DNA from: Pseudomonas putida
GTDB taxonomy: Bacteria > Pseudomonadota > Gammaproteobacteria > Pseudomonadales > Pseudomonadaceae
Assembly: GCA_029953615.1 (NCBI GenBank)
Contig: CP124529.1
Coordinates: 1,364,001-1,428,000, forward strand
Direction of reading: 5' to 3'
DNA: 64,000 nt
Under the pieces are notes generated by a model. The model was not told the DNA's origin and did not search any database. It was given only the letters and a program-made list of their open reading frames with translations. Position 1 is the first letter of the stretch, and each line of letters starts with the position of its first letter. This document shows positions 36,368 through 44,898 of the stretch, one piece after another. A program made the position numbers and the translations under genes.

Positions 36368-36730
36368 ATGAGCGATCACGACGAACGCCGCCGTTTCCAG
36401 CGCATCGATTTCGATGCCCCCACCGAGCTGCGCCAGGGCGACCGCCGCTGGCCGGTAAAACTCCTGGATCTGTCGCTGAAGGGCCTTCTGGTCAATCGCC
36501 CCGAGCCATGGGACGCCGACCTGACCCAGGATTTCGATGCGATCATCCACCTCGACCGCGATGTGCGTGTGCAAATGCAGGTTGAATTGCGCCATGAGGA
36601 AGCCACCCGCCTGGGCTTTATCTGCCTGTACATCGACGTCGAATCGATGACCCATTTGCACCGTCTTGTGGAATTGAACGTGGCCGACAGCACCGAAATG
36701 ATGCGTGAGCTGCGCGAACTCATCGAATAA
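36368..36730 (+). CDS. single-domain PilZ protein
   Basis: 120-aa cytoplasmic c-di-GMP-binding protein. RRRFQR (RxxxR) at residues 7-12 and DLSLKGLLV (DxSxxG) about 28 residues later; both motifs are intact, followed by a C-terminal helix (VESMTHLHRLVELNVADS). Similar in size to PA4608-type PilZ proteins, thought to act by partner binding. A hairpin with CTACCCAG/CTGGGTAG arms at 36778-36805 follows. Confidence 0.9.
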   Translation: MSDHDERRRFQRIDFDAPTELRQGDRRWPVKLLDLSLKGLLVNRPEPWDADLTQDFDAIIHLDRDVRVQMQVELRHEEATRLGFICLYIDVESMTHLHRLVELNVADSTEMMRELRELIE

Positions 36731-36777
36731 TGAAATCTCTTAGCTAGCTAATGGCTCCCCCGCGTTGTGTTTCTTGT

Positions 36778-36805
36778 CTACCCAGACAGCTTTAAGCCTG
36801 GGTAG
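36778..36805. other. hairpin after the pilZ gene
   Basis: 8-base stem CTACCCAG / CTGGGTAG with a 12-base loop; no T-run follows, so it is either a weak terminator or part of the NCS2 permease leader. Confidence 0.5.
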
Positions 36806-36914
36806 CGGCGCTTTGTACACACCCCTCTAGCACAGCCTCTGACGAGTTGGTACGCCTTCTGCATTAGATTCCCGCGCATCTTGCGGGCACTCTTGTGCGC
36901 GCTACGATCAAAAT

Positions 36915-36926
36915 ATTGTATACAAT
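36915..36926. promoter_or_regulatory. palindromic operator before the NCS2 permease
   Basis: Perfect ATTGTATACAAT palindrome 68 bases upstream of the permease start. The TTGTATACAA core is like operators of GntR-family regulators; no such regulator is encoded nearby. Confidence 0.6.
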
Positions 36927-36993
36927 TCTTGTGGCAATCATTTGTCGGAAGTGTCTACAGTAGCGCCACAACAATAAACAGAGAGCCTGCTCC

Positions 36994-38511
36994 ATGACTA
37001 CGTCCCCTAGCACGTCTCCCGCCAAGCGGCCCGAGGATGAAAACCTCGGTCTTGGTGCCAACCTGGCCTATGGTCTGCAGCATGTGCTGACCATGTACGG
37101 GGGGATCGTCGCGGTACCCCTGATCCTGGGGCAGGCCGCAGGCCTGAACGGCGCCGAAATCGGCATGCTGATCGCCGCTTCGCTGTTTGCCGGTGGCTTG
37201 GCCACCCTGCTGCAAACCCTTGGCCTGCCGTTCTTCGGCTGCCAGTTGCCGCTGGTGCAGGGCGTTTCATTCGCCGGTGTGGCGACCATGGGGGCCATCC
37301 TCAGCAGCGAGGGCGGCGGTGGCCTGCCGGGCGTGCTCGGCGCGGTCATGGCAGCGTCGCTGATCGGTTTTCTGATCACCCCTGTGTTCTCCCGCATCAC
37401 CAAGTTCTTCCCGCCGTTGGTGACCGGCATCGTCATCACTACCATCGGCCTGACCCTGATGCCCGTGGCCGCTCGCTGGGTAATGGGTGGCAACAGCGCC
37501 TCGCCGGAATTCGGCAGCGTGGCCAACATCGGCCTGGCAGCCCTGACCTTCGCCATCGTGCTGCTGCTGAGCAAGCTTGGCAGCGCGGCGATCTCGCGCC
37601 TGTCGATTCTGCTGGCCATGGTGGTCGGCACCCTGATCGCCTGGGCGCTGGGCATGGCCGACTTCAGCAAGGTCACCGAGGGCCCGATGTTCGCATTCCC
37701 CACGCCGTTCCATTTCGGCATGCCGGAATTCCACATCGCCGCGATCCTGTCGATGTGCATCGTGATCATGGTGACCCTGGTGGAAACTTCAGCCGACATC
37801 CTCGCGGTGGGCGAAATCATCGACACCAAGGTCGACTCCAAGCGCCTGGGCAACGGCCTGCGCGCCGACATGGCCTCGAGCATCCTGGCACCGATCTTCG
37901 GCTCGTTCACCCAGAGCGCGTTTGCCCAGAACGTCGGCCTGGTAGCCGTGACCGGGGTCAAGAGCCGCTACGTGGTGGCCACCGGTGGCGTGATCCTGGT
38001 GGTGCTCGGCCTGCTGCCGATCATGGGCCGGGTAATTGCCGCGGTCCCTACTCCGGTACTGGGTGGCGCCGGCATCGTGCTGTTCGGCACCGTGGCAGCC
38101 AGCGGTATCCGCACCCTGTCCAAGGTCAGCTACAAGAACAACGTCAACCTGATCATCGTCGCGGCCTCACTGGGCTTCGGCATGATCCCGATTGCCGCAC
38201 CGACCTTCTACCATCACTTCCCGAACTGGTTCGAGACCATCTTCCACTCGGGCATCAGCTCGGCGGCGATCATGGCTATCCTGCTGAACCTGATTTTCAA
38301 CCACTTCACCGCCGGCAATTCGGACCAGCAGTCGGTGTTTGCTGCCGCGTACGAGCGCACCATCCAGTATTCGGACATTTCAGCGCTGCGTGATGGCGAC
38401 TACTTCAAGGACGGCAAGCTGTTCGATGCCGAGGGTAATGAAGTGCCGATGCTGGAACAGGACGAGCATGGCAATGAAACGGTCAGGCGCAGTGCGGTTG
38501 CCGAGCATTGA
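36994..38511 (+). CDS. NCS2 family xanthine/uric acid permease
   Basis: 505 aa, about 14 helices, nucleobase:cation symporter-2. Signature segments: LAYGLQHVLTMYGGIVAVPL, FFGCQLPLVQGVSFAGVA, LVETSADILAVGEI and the NCS2 motif QNVGLVAVTGVKSRYVVATG. The QNVG..TGV..R motif fits xanthine or uric acid transporters rather than uracil. A palindromic site upstream suggests purine-related repression, and a strong terminator follows. Confidence 0.9.
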   Translation: MTTSPSTSPAKRPEDENLGLGANLAYGLQHVLTMYGGIVAVPLILGQAAGLNGAEIGMLIAASLFAGGLATLLQTLGLPFFGCQLPLVQGVSFAGVATMGAILSSEGGGGLPGVLGAVMAASLIGFLITPVFSRITKFFPPLVTGIVITTIGLTLMPVAARWVMGGNSASPEFGSVANIGLAALTFAIVLLLSKLGSAAISRLSILLAMVVGTLIAWALGMADFSKVTEGPMFAFPTPFHFGMPEFHIAAILSMCIVIMVTLVETSADILAVGEIIDTKVDSKRLGNGLRADMASSILAPIFGSFTQSAFAQNVGLVAVTGVKSRYVVATGGVILVVLGLLPIMGRVIAAVPTPVLGGAGIVLFGTVAASGIRTLSKVSYKNNVNLIIVAASLGFGMIPIAAPTFYHHFPNWFETIFHSGISSAAIMAILLNLIFNHFTAGNSDQQSVFAAAYERTIQYSDISALRDGDYFKDGKLFDAEGNEVPMLEQDEHGNETVRRSAVAEH

Positions 38512-38534
38512 CCGCTGACTGAGCGGTGAGGTGG

Positions 38535-38564
38535 GGGGCCGATGCGCATCGTCGGCCCCTTTTT
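38535..38564 (+). terminator. Rho-independent terminator of the NCS2 permease
   Basis: GGGGCCGA / TCGGCCCC stem, 9-base loop, followed by TTTTTC. Confidence 0.9.
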
Positions 38565-38570
38565 CATTTA

Positions 38571-38680
38571 CCGGTATTGGCCTCTTCGCGGGCGCGCCCG
38601 CTCCCACAGGGATTGCACAAGCTTCGGAGACCGAGGTGATCCTGTGGGAGCGGGCGTGCCCGCGAAGAGGCCGGTACAGG
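38571..38680. repeat. REP inverted pair
   Basis: CGGTATTGGCCTCTTCGCGG facing CCGCGAAGAGGCCGGTACAG between the convergent permease and radA genes. Confidence 0.9.
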
Positions 38681-38687
38681 CTACAAA

Positions 38688-40058
38688 TTACTCGAACAGC
38701 GCATCCAGGGCCTGCTCCAGCCGGGTAACGGCAATCACCTGCAACCCCGCCGGCGCCTCTTTAGGCGCATTGCCCTTGGGCACGATGGCTCGCTTGAAAC
38801 CATGCTTGGCGGCTTCCTTCAAACGCTCCTGACCACTGGGCACCGGCCGCACCTCGCCAGACAGGCCGATCTCGCCGAATACCAGCAGCCCATGGGCCAG
38901 GGGCCGGTTGCGCAGGCTGGACATCACCGCCGCCAGCAGCGCCAGGTCCGAGGCGGTTTCCAGCACCTTCACCCCGCCCACCACGTTGAGGAACACGTCC
39001 TGGTCATGGGTGGGAATACCGCCGTGGCGGTGCAGCACCGCCAGCAACATCGCCAGGCGGTTCTGGTCAAGGCCCAAGGTCACCCGGCGCGGGTTGGCCA
39101 GGTGGCTGTCGTCGACCAGCGCCTGCACCTCCACCAGCATCGGCCGGGTGCCTTCCCAGGTGGCCATCACCACGCTGCCCGGTACTTCCTCCTGGGTGCG
39201 GTTGAGGAATATCGCCGAGGGGTTGGACACTTCTTTCAGGCCCCGGTCGGTCATGCCGAACACACCCAGCTCGTTGACCGCGCCAAAGCGGTTCTTGACC
39301 GCCCGCAGCAGGCGCAGGCGGCCATCGGACTCGCCTTCGAAATACAGCACGGTATCGACCATGTGCTCGAGTACCCGCGGGCCGGCGAGCGAGCCTTCCT
39401 TGGTCACGTGGCCGACCAGGAAGATCGCCGTGCCGCTCTGCTTGGCGTAGCGCACCAGCAACGCCGTGCTTTCGCGCACCTGGGCCACGCCGCCGGGTGC
39501 CGATTGCAACTGCTCGGTGAAAATGGTCTGGATCGAGTCGATCACCATCACTCGCGGTTTCTCGACGCGGGCCGTGGCGATGATGGTCTCGATGCAGGTT
39601 TCGGTCATCACCTTGAGCTGGTCCTGGGGCAGGCCCAGGCGCCGTGAGCGCATGGCCACCTGCTGCTGCGACTCCTCGCCGGTGACATACAGCGCCGGCA
39701 TGCCCACGGCAATGTTGCACAAGGTTTGCAGCAGGATGGTCGACTTGCCGATGCCCGGGTCACCACCGATCAACACCACCGAACCATCCACAAGGCCACC
39801 GCCCAGCACTCGATCCAGTTCAGTGCTGCTTGTGGTGAAGCGCGGGATTTCCTCGACGCTGACTTCGGCCAGGGTCTTGATCTGCGCCTGCTGCCCGGTC
39901 CAGCCGGCACGGCCGCTACTGGGCGCAGCCGCACCGCCGCTTTCGATCATGGTCTCGACCAGGGTGTTCCAGGCCCCGCATTCGCCACACTGGCCGGCCC
40001 ATTTGGGGAAGGTCGCACCGCACTCGGTGCAGCCATACAAGCGCTTGGCCTTTGCCAT
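38688..40058 (-). CDS. radA: DNA repair protein RadA/Sms
   Basis: 456 aa. N-terminal four-Cys zinc finger (CTECGATFPKWAGQCGECGA), RecA-like core with Walker A GGDPGIGKST, the RadA-specific KNRFG motif (KNRFGAVNELGVFGM), and a C-terminal Lon-like domain (GLSGEVRPVPSGQERLKEAA). RadA is a DnaB-like branch-migration helicase in recombinational repair. Full length, single ATG at 40058. Monocistronic. Confidence 0.97.
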   Translation of the reverse strand: MAKAKRLYGCTECGATFPKWAGQCGECGAWNTLVETMIESGGAAAPSSGRAGWTGQQAQIKTLAEVSVEEIPRFTTSSTELDRVLGGGLVDGSVVLIGGDPGIGKSTILLQTLCNIAVGMPALYVTGEESQQQVAMRSRRLGLPQDQLKVMTETCIETIIATARVEKPRVMVIDSIQTIFTEQLQSAPGGVAQVRESTALLVRYAKQSGTAIFLVGHVTKEGSLAGPRVLEHMVDTVLYFEGESDGRLRLLRAVKNRFGAVNELGVFGMTDRGLKEVSNPSAIFLNRTQEEVPGSVVMATWEGTRPMLVEVQALVDDSHLANPRRVTLGLDQNRLAMLLAVLHRHGGIPTHDQDVFLNVVGGVKVLETASDLALLAAVMSSLRNRPLAHGLLVFGEIGLSGEVRPVPSGQERLKEAAKHGFKRAIVPKGNAPKEAPAGLQVIAVTRLEQALDALFE

Positions 40059-40234
40059 GGCTGGGGTCTCCTGGAAAAAACCGCCATGATAGCCGAGCTG
40101 GACGTGCCTCGAACGCCTCGGGATGCGACAAAACTATTCGTTCTAACAGCGGTCTGTGGCCCTGAACACAACGCATGAAGCGTTTAAGTGGCTTACACTG
40201 CGTAAACCTTACCTTTTGTTACAAGGAACAAGAC

Positions 40235-40654
40235 ATGGGCATGATCAGTGAATTCAAGGCCTTCGCGGTCAAAGGCAATGTCGTCGATATGGCGGTTGGT
40301 ATCATCATCGGCGCGGCCTTCGGCAAGATCGTCTCGTCTTTCGTCGGTGATGTGGTCATGCCGCCACTGGGCCTGTTGATCGGTGGTGTGGACTTCAGCG
40401 ACCTGGCAATTACCCTGAAGGCTGCCGAAGGTGACGTTCCGGCAGTAGTGCTGGCGTATGGCAAGTTCATCCAGACCGTGATCGACTTCGTCATCGTGGC
40501 CTTTGCCATCTTCATGGGGGTGAAGGCGATCAACCGCCTGAAGCGCGAAGAGGCGGTGGCGCCGTCTGCGCCGCCAGTGCCTTCGCCTGAAGAGACCTTG
40601 CTGACCGAGATTCGCGACTTGCTCAAGACGCAGAACCAGAATCGGTTGCCTTAA
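40235..40654 (+). CDS. mscL: large-conductance mechanosensitive channel
   Basis: 139-aa pentameric channel subunit that opens under membrane tension during osmotic downshock. Family N-terminus [20 protein letters not shown], pore helix [20 protein letters not shown], loop [12 protein letters not shown] and TM2 [19 protein letters not shown]. Start at 40235 with AAGGA 9 bases upstream; an upstream frame from 40175 is spurious. A GC hairpin follows. Confidence 0.96.
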   Translation: MGMISEFKAFAVKGNVVDMAVGIIIGAAFGKIVSSFVGDVVMPPLGLLIGGVDFSDLAITLKAAEGDVPAVVLAYGKFIQTVIDFVIVAFAIFMGVKAINRLKREEAVAPSAPPVPSPEETLLTEIRDLLKTQNQNRLP

Positions 40655-40661
40655 GATCGCT

Positions 40662-40680
40662 GGGGCCGCAACGCGGCCCC
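40662..40680. terminator. GC hairpin between mscL and fpr
   Basis: GGGGCCGC / GCGGCCCC stem with a 3-base loop at the convergent gene ends; no T-run, so a modest bidirectional terminator or mRNA-end hairpin. Confidence 0.55.
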
Positions 40681-40687
40681 AACGGCC

Positions 40688-41464
40688 TTACCAGTAGTTT
40701 TCCACAGCCACCTGTCCCGGCCGCTTGCTCAGGCTCAGCTGCAGGTCCCGCGCCTTCAGTACCTTGCGCGTTTCATCAATCATCTCCGGGTTGCCACACA
40801 GCATCACCCGCGAATGCTCTGGCGACAGTTCCAACCCCGCCGCCTTCTCCAGTTCGCCATTCTCGATCAGCGTGGTAATACGCTGGTTCAACGCCCCCGG
40901 ATGCTGTTCACGGGTCACCACCGGAATGAACTGCAACTTGCCGGCGAATTCGGCCAGGTAATCGCGCTGCTCCAGCCCGGCGATTTCATCTACATAAGCC
41001 AGTTCCTTCGCCTCGCGCACCGAATACACCAGTTTGATGCTGTCAAACCGCTCCCAGGCTTCAAAGTCCTGCAGGATCGACATGAACGGCGCAATGCCAG
41101 TACCGGTCGCCAGCAACCACAGGTCGCGGCCACCAACGAAGCGGTCGAGGGTAAGGAAGCCGAAGGCCTGGCGGTCGATCAGCAGGGTATCGCCTGCCCC
41201 CAGTCGGCTCAGCTCGCTGGTGAACTCCCCGCCTGGCACCACGATGGAGAAGAAGTCGAGGTGCTCGTCATGGGGCGCGCTGACCATGGAGTAGGCGCGC
41301 CACACTACACTGCCATCGGCCTTGGTCACGCCCAGGCGGGCAAACTGGCCGGAACGGAAGCGGAACCCCGCGTCGCGCGTAACCCGCAGGCTGAAGAGGT
41401 TCGGCGTCAGCGGCTGAACATCGAGCAGGGTCTGGCGGGTGAACTTTTCGGCGCTTGCGGTCAT
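40688..41464 (-). CDS. fpr: ferredoxin-NADP+ reductase
   Basis: 258-aa FAD enzyme transferring electrons between NADPH and ferredoxin/flavodoxin. FAD-binding RSGQFARLGV and RAYSMVSAPH (RxYS), NADP domain LLATGTGIAPFMSILQDFE and VMLCGNPEMIDETRKVL, and the bacterial-type C-terminal VAVENYW. P. putida has two Fpr proteins; absence of a divergent finR gene suggests the second one (FprB). Start set at 41464 (MTASAEKFTRQT), since the longer frame to 41566 lies in the promoter region. Confidence 0.93.
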   Translation of the reverse strand: MTASAEKFTRQTLLDVQPLTPNLFSLRVTRDAGFRFRSGQFARLGVTKADGSVVWRAYSMVSAPHDEHLDFFSIVVPGGEFTSELSRLGAGDTLLIDRQAFGFLTLDRFVGGRDLWLLATGTGIAPFMSILQDFEAWERFDSIKLVYSVREAKELAYVDEIAGLEQRDYLAEFAGKLQFIPVVTREQHPGALNQRITTLIENGELEKAAGLELSPEHSRVMLCGNPEMIDETRKVLKARDLQLSLSKRPGQVAVENYW

Positions 41465-41678
41465 ATCGGACTCCAGGTTTGGCGTGCGCACAGTGTCGCG
41501 CAAAGTGACGCGGATAAAAACCACTGCTTTGTAGGGCCTCATCTGCGGCGATCCTGCCGAAGTCATAGAAAATCGTGATCGCTATAACAAAAAATTCCCA
41601 ACGTTTTGGTAAGTCTTTTCCTACACTCAACCGGGTGTTCAAACGGATTGAAATCTGCATCGCCTGGGAGCGTTAAAG

Positions 41679-42386
41679 ATGCCTGACTGGAAACCCGAAC
41701 ATCTTCATGCGTTTGTCAGCGAACGCAGCCCACGGAAGCTGTTCGACATAGCAGTGCACCTGGCTCAGGACCTGGGCATGGAATACCTTGGGCTGAACAT
41801 TCGCATCCAGATCGCCACCCAGACGCCCAGGGTCTTCCTCTATAGCAACTACCCGCCCGCGTGGATCGAGCGTTATCAGCGCGATGAGTTCTACAAGCAG
41901 GACGCAGCTGCCAGCCTGAGCCACGGCACTACCGAGGCTGTGCTGTGGACCGACGAGTTGTACCGCGAGGCCCCCCAGTACCGGGAAGCAGCCTGCCAGC
42001 ATGGACTACGGCATGGCTGGACCCAGTCGCTGTACGACTTGCAGCACAATGAAAGCCAGATCAGCGTTGCCAGGCCGGTCGGCAACATCGATATCGTTGA
42101 ATTCTATGGCAAGGCCGGCAACGTTCAGTGGCTATGCCACACGCTGCATGCCGTGCTGGGCGAGCACCACCTGAGTGCGCTGTGCCCACCGCCACCGAAA
42201 ATGAGCGAGCGCGAACTGGAAGTACTGAAATGGTCAGCCGCCGGCAAGACAGCCAGCGACGTGGCCTGCATCCTGTCGCTGTCGCAGAGCACGGTGAACT
42301 TCCATATCCGCAGTGTCATCACCAAGACCAACGCCGCCAACAAGGCCGGCGCCATTGCCATCGCCGCCCTGCGTGGCTGGATCTGA
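41679..42386 (+). CDS. ppoR: LuxR-type solo regulator (PpoR)
   Basis: 235 aa. N-terminal acyl-homoserine-lactone-binding domain (YLGLNIRIQI, NYPPAWIERYQRDEFYKQDA with conserved W, Y and D) and C-terminal LuxR HTH (MSERELEVLKWSAAGKTASD, LSLSQSTVNFHIRSVITKTN, AANKAGAIAIAALRGW). No luxI gene is present, so it is a solo. Size, sequence and genome position match PpoR of P. putida, reported to bind 3-oxo-C6-homoserine lactone. Divergent from fpr. Confidence 0.93.
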   Translation: MPDWKPEHLHAFVSERSPRKLFDIAVHLAQDLGMEYLGLNIRIQIATQTPRVFLYSNYPPAWIERYQRDEFYKQDAAASLSHGTTEAVLWTDELYREAPQYREAACQHGLRHGWTQSLYDLQHNESQISVARPVGNIDIVEFYGKAGNVQWLCHTLHAVLGEHHLSALCPPPPKMSERELEVLKWSAAGKTASDVACILSLSQSTVNFHIRSVITKTNAANKAGAIAIAALRGWI

Positions 42387-42482
42387 CCTTCAAACCTGCG
42401 ACCTTGGGCAAAGCCCTGTAGAATCGCCCGGCAAAGCCCGGGGCGAACCGCAACGGGCAGTTTCGTACCCGAGCCAGACGCC

Positions 42483-43607
42483 ATGCCCCTGTTGACCACC
42501 CCCTACGCCGAACTCGACCTGATCCGCCAGCCGGAACAGGCCAACGACCCTCTGCAGGCTTTCGATGCCGCCGACGAGTACCTGCTTGCGCAGCTGCACG
42601 AACAGGCCCTCGATGCCACCTGCCGGGTGCTGGTGCTCAATGACAGCTTCGGCGCCCTGGCCGCCAGCCTGGCGGGCAAGTTGCAGGTAGTCAGCAGTGG
42701 CGATTCGCACCTGGCGCACCTGGCCCTGGAAAAGAACCTGGTGCGCAATGGCCTGCCCTTCGACAGCGTGCCGTTCGTGCCGGCCAGCGAACACTGGCAA
42801 GGCCCGTTCGATCGGGTGCTGGTGCGTGTGCCCAAGACCCTGGCCCTGCTCGAAGAACAACTGATTCGCCTGCAAGGCCACCTGGCGCCCAATGCCCAAG
42901 TGATTGCCGGGGCGATGATCAAGCACTTGCCACGGGCTGCCGGTGACCTGATGGAGAAGTACATCGGCCCGGTGCAAGCCTCGCTGGCGCAGAAAAAGGC
43001 ACGCTTGCTGACCGCGACGCTGGCCGAACGGCCTGTCGCCCGCTCGCCCTACCCTAGCCGCTACAGCCTCGACGCGCCGCCGCTGGAGCTGGTCAACCAC
43101 GCCAACGTGTTTTGCCGTGAGGGCCTGGACATTGGCACACGGGCGTTCCTGCCACACCTGCCCCGCGAACTGGGCCGCGCGCGGGTGGCAGACCTGGGCT
43201 GCGGCAACGGAGTGCTGGCGATCGCCAGCGCGCTGGTCAACCCGGATGCCCAGTACACCCTGGTCGACGAGTCGTACATGGCGGTGCAATCGGCGCGGGA
43301 GAACTGGCAGGCCGCGCTGGGTGAGCGCCCGGCGGCGTTCGAAGCAGCCGATGGATTGGCGGGGGTAGAGAAGCAGTCACTGGACGTGGTGCTGTGCAAC
43401 CCGCCATTCCACCAGCAGCAGGTGGTGGGTGACTTCCTCGCCTGGCGCATGTTCCAGCAGGCGCGTGAGGCGTTGGTGGTGGGCGGGGCGCTGTATATCG
43501 TGGGTAACCGGCACCTGGGCTATCACAGCAAGCTGGCGCGGTTGTTCCGGGGGGTGGAGCAGGTGGCGGCGACGCCCAAGTTCGTTATTCTGAAAGCCCG
43601 CAAGTAA
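42483..43607 (+). CDS. rlmG: 23S rRNA (guanine-N2)-methyltransferase RlmG
   Basis: 374 aa with duplicated Rossmann-type halves; the C-terminal half is the active class I methyltransferase: VADLGCGNGVLAIASALV (SAM site) and catalytic NPPFHQ (LCNPPFHQQQVVGDFL). RlmG makes m2G1835 in 23S rRNA. The degenerate N-terminal half (TCRVLVLNDSFGALAASLAG) is normal for RlmG/RsmC. Start at 42483. A REP pair follows. Confidence 0.94.
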   Translation: MPLLTTPYAELDLIRQPEQANDPLQAFDAADEYLLAQLHEQALDATCRVLVLNDSFGALAASLAGKLQVVSSGDSHLAHLALEKNLVRNGLPFDSVPFVPASEHWQGPFDRVLVRVPKTLALLEEQLIRLQGHLAPNAQVIAGAMIKHLPRAAGDLMEKYIGPVQASLAQKKARLLTATLAERPVARSPYPSRYSLDAPPLELVNHANVFCREGLDIGTRAFLPHLPRELGRARVADLGCGNGVLAIASALVNPDAQYTLVDESYMAVQSARENWQAALGERPAAFEAADGLAGVEKQSLDVVLCNPPFHQQQVVGDFLAWRMFQQAREALVVGGALYIVGNRHLGYHSKLARLFRGVEQVAATPKFVILKARK

Positions 43608-43619
43608 AAGCGCCGCCGC

Positions 43620-43710
43620 CCCTATGGGAGCGGGCATGCCCGCGAACACCGGCGAAGCCGGTGCCATCTATCGCGTTGTCTGCTTCGCGGGCACGCCCGC
43701 TCCCACAGGC
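43620..43710. repeat. REP inverted pair
   Basis: TATGGGAGCGGGCATGCCCG facing CGGGCACGCCCGCTCCCACA with an inner CACCGGCGAAGCCGGTG hairpin, between rlmG and the cio operon end. Confidence 0.88.
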
Positions 43711-43722
43711 GCCCCCATTGGT

Positions 43723-43878
43723 TCAATGGGTGGTCAGCCCCGCAGCCCCCATGAACAGGCGCATCACCCAGGCCGCCACACCCAGGGCCGCCACACTCAT
43801 CGCCCAGATCAGCAGCAGCCAGCCCAGCCGCTGCCACAGGGGTTTCTTCTCGTCCAAACCATGCTTGCCGGTCATCAT
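43723..43878 (-). CDS. DUF2474/CydX-like small third subunit of the cyanide-insensitive oxidase
   Basis: 51-aa single-pass membrane protein found by reading between cydB and the REP pair: MMTGKHGLDEKKPLWQRLGW then LLLIWAMSVAALGVAAWVMR. The KPLWQRLGW entry into the membrane helix is the DUF2474 pattern; DUF2474 and CydX proteins are small subunits following cydAB/cioAB that stabilise the oxidase haems. AGGAGGG precedes the start by about 6 bases, and the gene begins 9 bases after the cydB stop. Two adjacent ATG codons (43878, 43875) are possible. Confidence 0.85.
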   Translation of the reverse strand: MMTGKHGLDEKKPLWQRLGWLLLIWAMSVAALGVAAWVMRLFMGAAGLTTH

Positions 43879-43887
43879 GCGGCCCTC

Positions 43888-44895
43888 CTAGTGATAGCCG
43901 TCTTCATGGGTAACCTTGCCGCGGAACACGTAATAGCTCCAGAAGGTATACATGAGGATGAACGGCAGGATGAACAGGGTACCCACCAGCATGAAGCCCT
44001 GGCTCTGCGGTGGCGCCGCGGCATCCCAGATCGAGATCGACGGCGGGATGATATTCGGCCACAGGCTGATGCCCAGGCCGCTGTAACCAAGGAAGATCAG
44101 CACCAGCGTCAGCAGGAACGGTGTGTAGTGCGCATTGCGCGCCACCGCCTTGAGCAACCCGTAGAAGGTGACCAGCACCAGGATCGGCACCGGCATGAAC
44201 CAGACCAGGTTAGGCATGCTGAACCAGCGCTCGGCAATCTGCGGGTAGGCAATCGGTGTCCACAGGCTGACGATGCCGATCACCACCAGCAGCACCAGCG
44301 CCAACGGCCGGGCGATGTCGTGCATCTTCTGCTGCAGCGGCCCTTCGGTCTTCATGATCAGCCAGGTACAACCCAACAGGGTGTAGGCAACGATCAGCCC
44401 CAGGCCGCAGAACAGGCTGAACGGGGTCAGCCAGTCAAGGGTGCCTCCGGCGAAATGCCGGTCGACCACCTTGAAGCCTTCGAGGAAGGCGCCCAGTGCC
44501 ACGCCCTGGAAGAAGGTGGCAACCAGCGAGCCTCCGATGAACGCCTTGTCCCAGATATGGCGCTTGTCGGCGGTGGCCTTGAAACGGAACTCGAAGGCCA
44601 CGCCGCGGAAGATCAGACCGATCAGCATCAGGATCAACGGCAGGTACAGCGCCTCCAGCACTACCGAGTAAGCCATCGGGAATGCCCCGAACAGCCCGGC
44701 ACCGCCCAGCACCAGCCAGGTTTCGTTACCGTCCCATACGGGGGCGACGGTGTTCATCATTACATCGCGGTCCCGCTCGCCCTTGACGAACGGGAAGAGC
44801 ATGCCGATGCCCAGGTCGAAACCATCCATCACCACGTACATCATGACGCCGAAAATGATGATCACGGCCCAGATCAGCGAAAGGTCGATACCCAT
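43888..44895 (-). CDS. cioB: cyanide-insensitive quinol oxidase subunit II
   Basis: 335-aa CydB-family subunit with eight to nine helices (LSLIWAVIIIFGVMMYVVMD, GFDLGIGMLFPFV, VWDGNETWLVLGGAGLFGAF, SLWPNIIPPSISIWDAAAPP, YTFWSYYVFRGKVTHEDGYH). The W-D-GNETWL and GFDLG motifs are conserved. Forms the membrane oxidase with cioA, reducing O2 to water without proton pumping. Begins 3 bases after cioA. Confidence 0.95.
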   Translation of the reverse strand: MGIDLSLIWAVIIIFGVMMYVVMDGFDLGIGMLFPFVKGERDRDVMMNTVAPVWDGNETWLVLGGAGLFGAFPMAYSVVLEALYLPLILMLIGLIFRGVAFEFRFKATADKRHIWDKAFIGGSLVATFFQGVALGAFLEGFKVVDRHFAGGTLDWLTPFSLFCGLGLIVAYTLLGCTWLIMKTEGPLQQKMHDIARPLALVLLVVIGIVSLWTPIAYPQIAERWFSMPNLVWFMPVPILVLVTFYGLLKAVARNAHYTPFLLTLVLIFLGYSGLGISLWPNIIPPSISIWDAAAPPQSQGFMLVGTLFILPFILMYTFWSYYVFRGKVTHEDGYH

Positions 44896-44898
44896 GGC

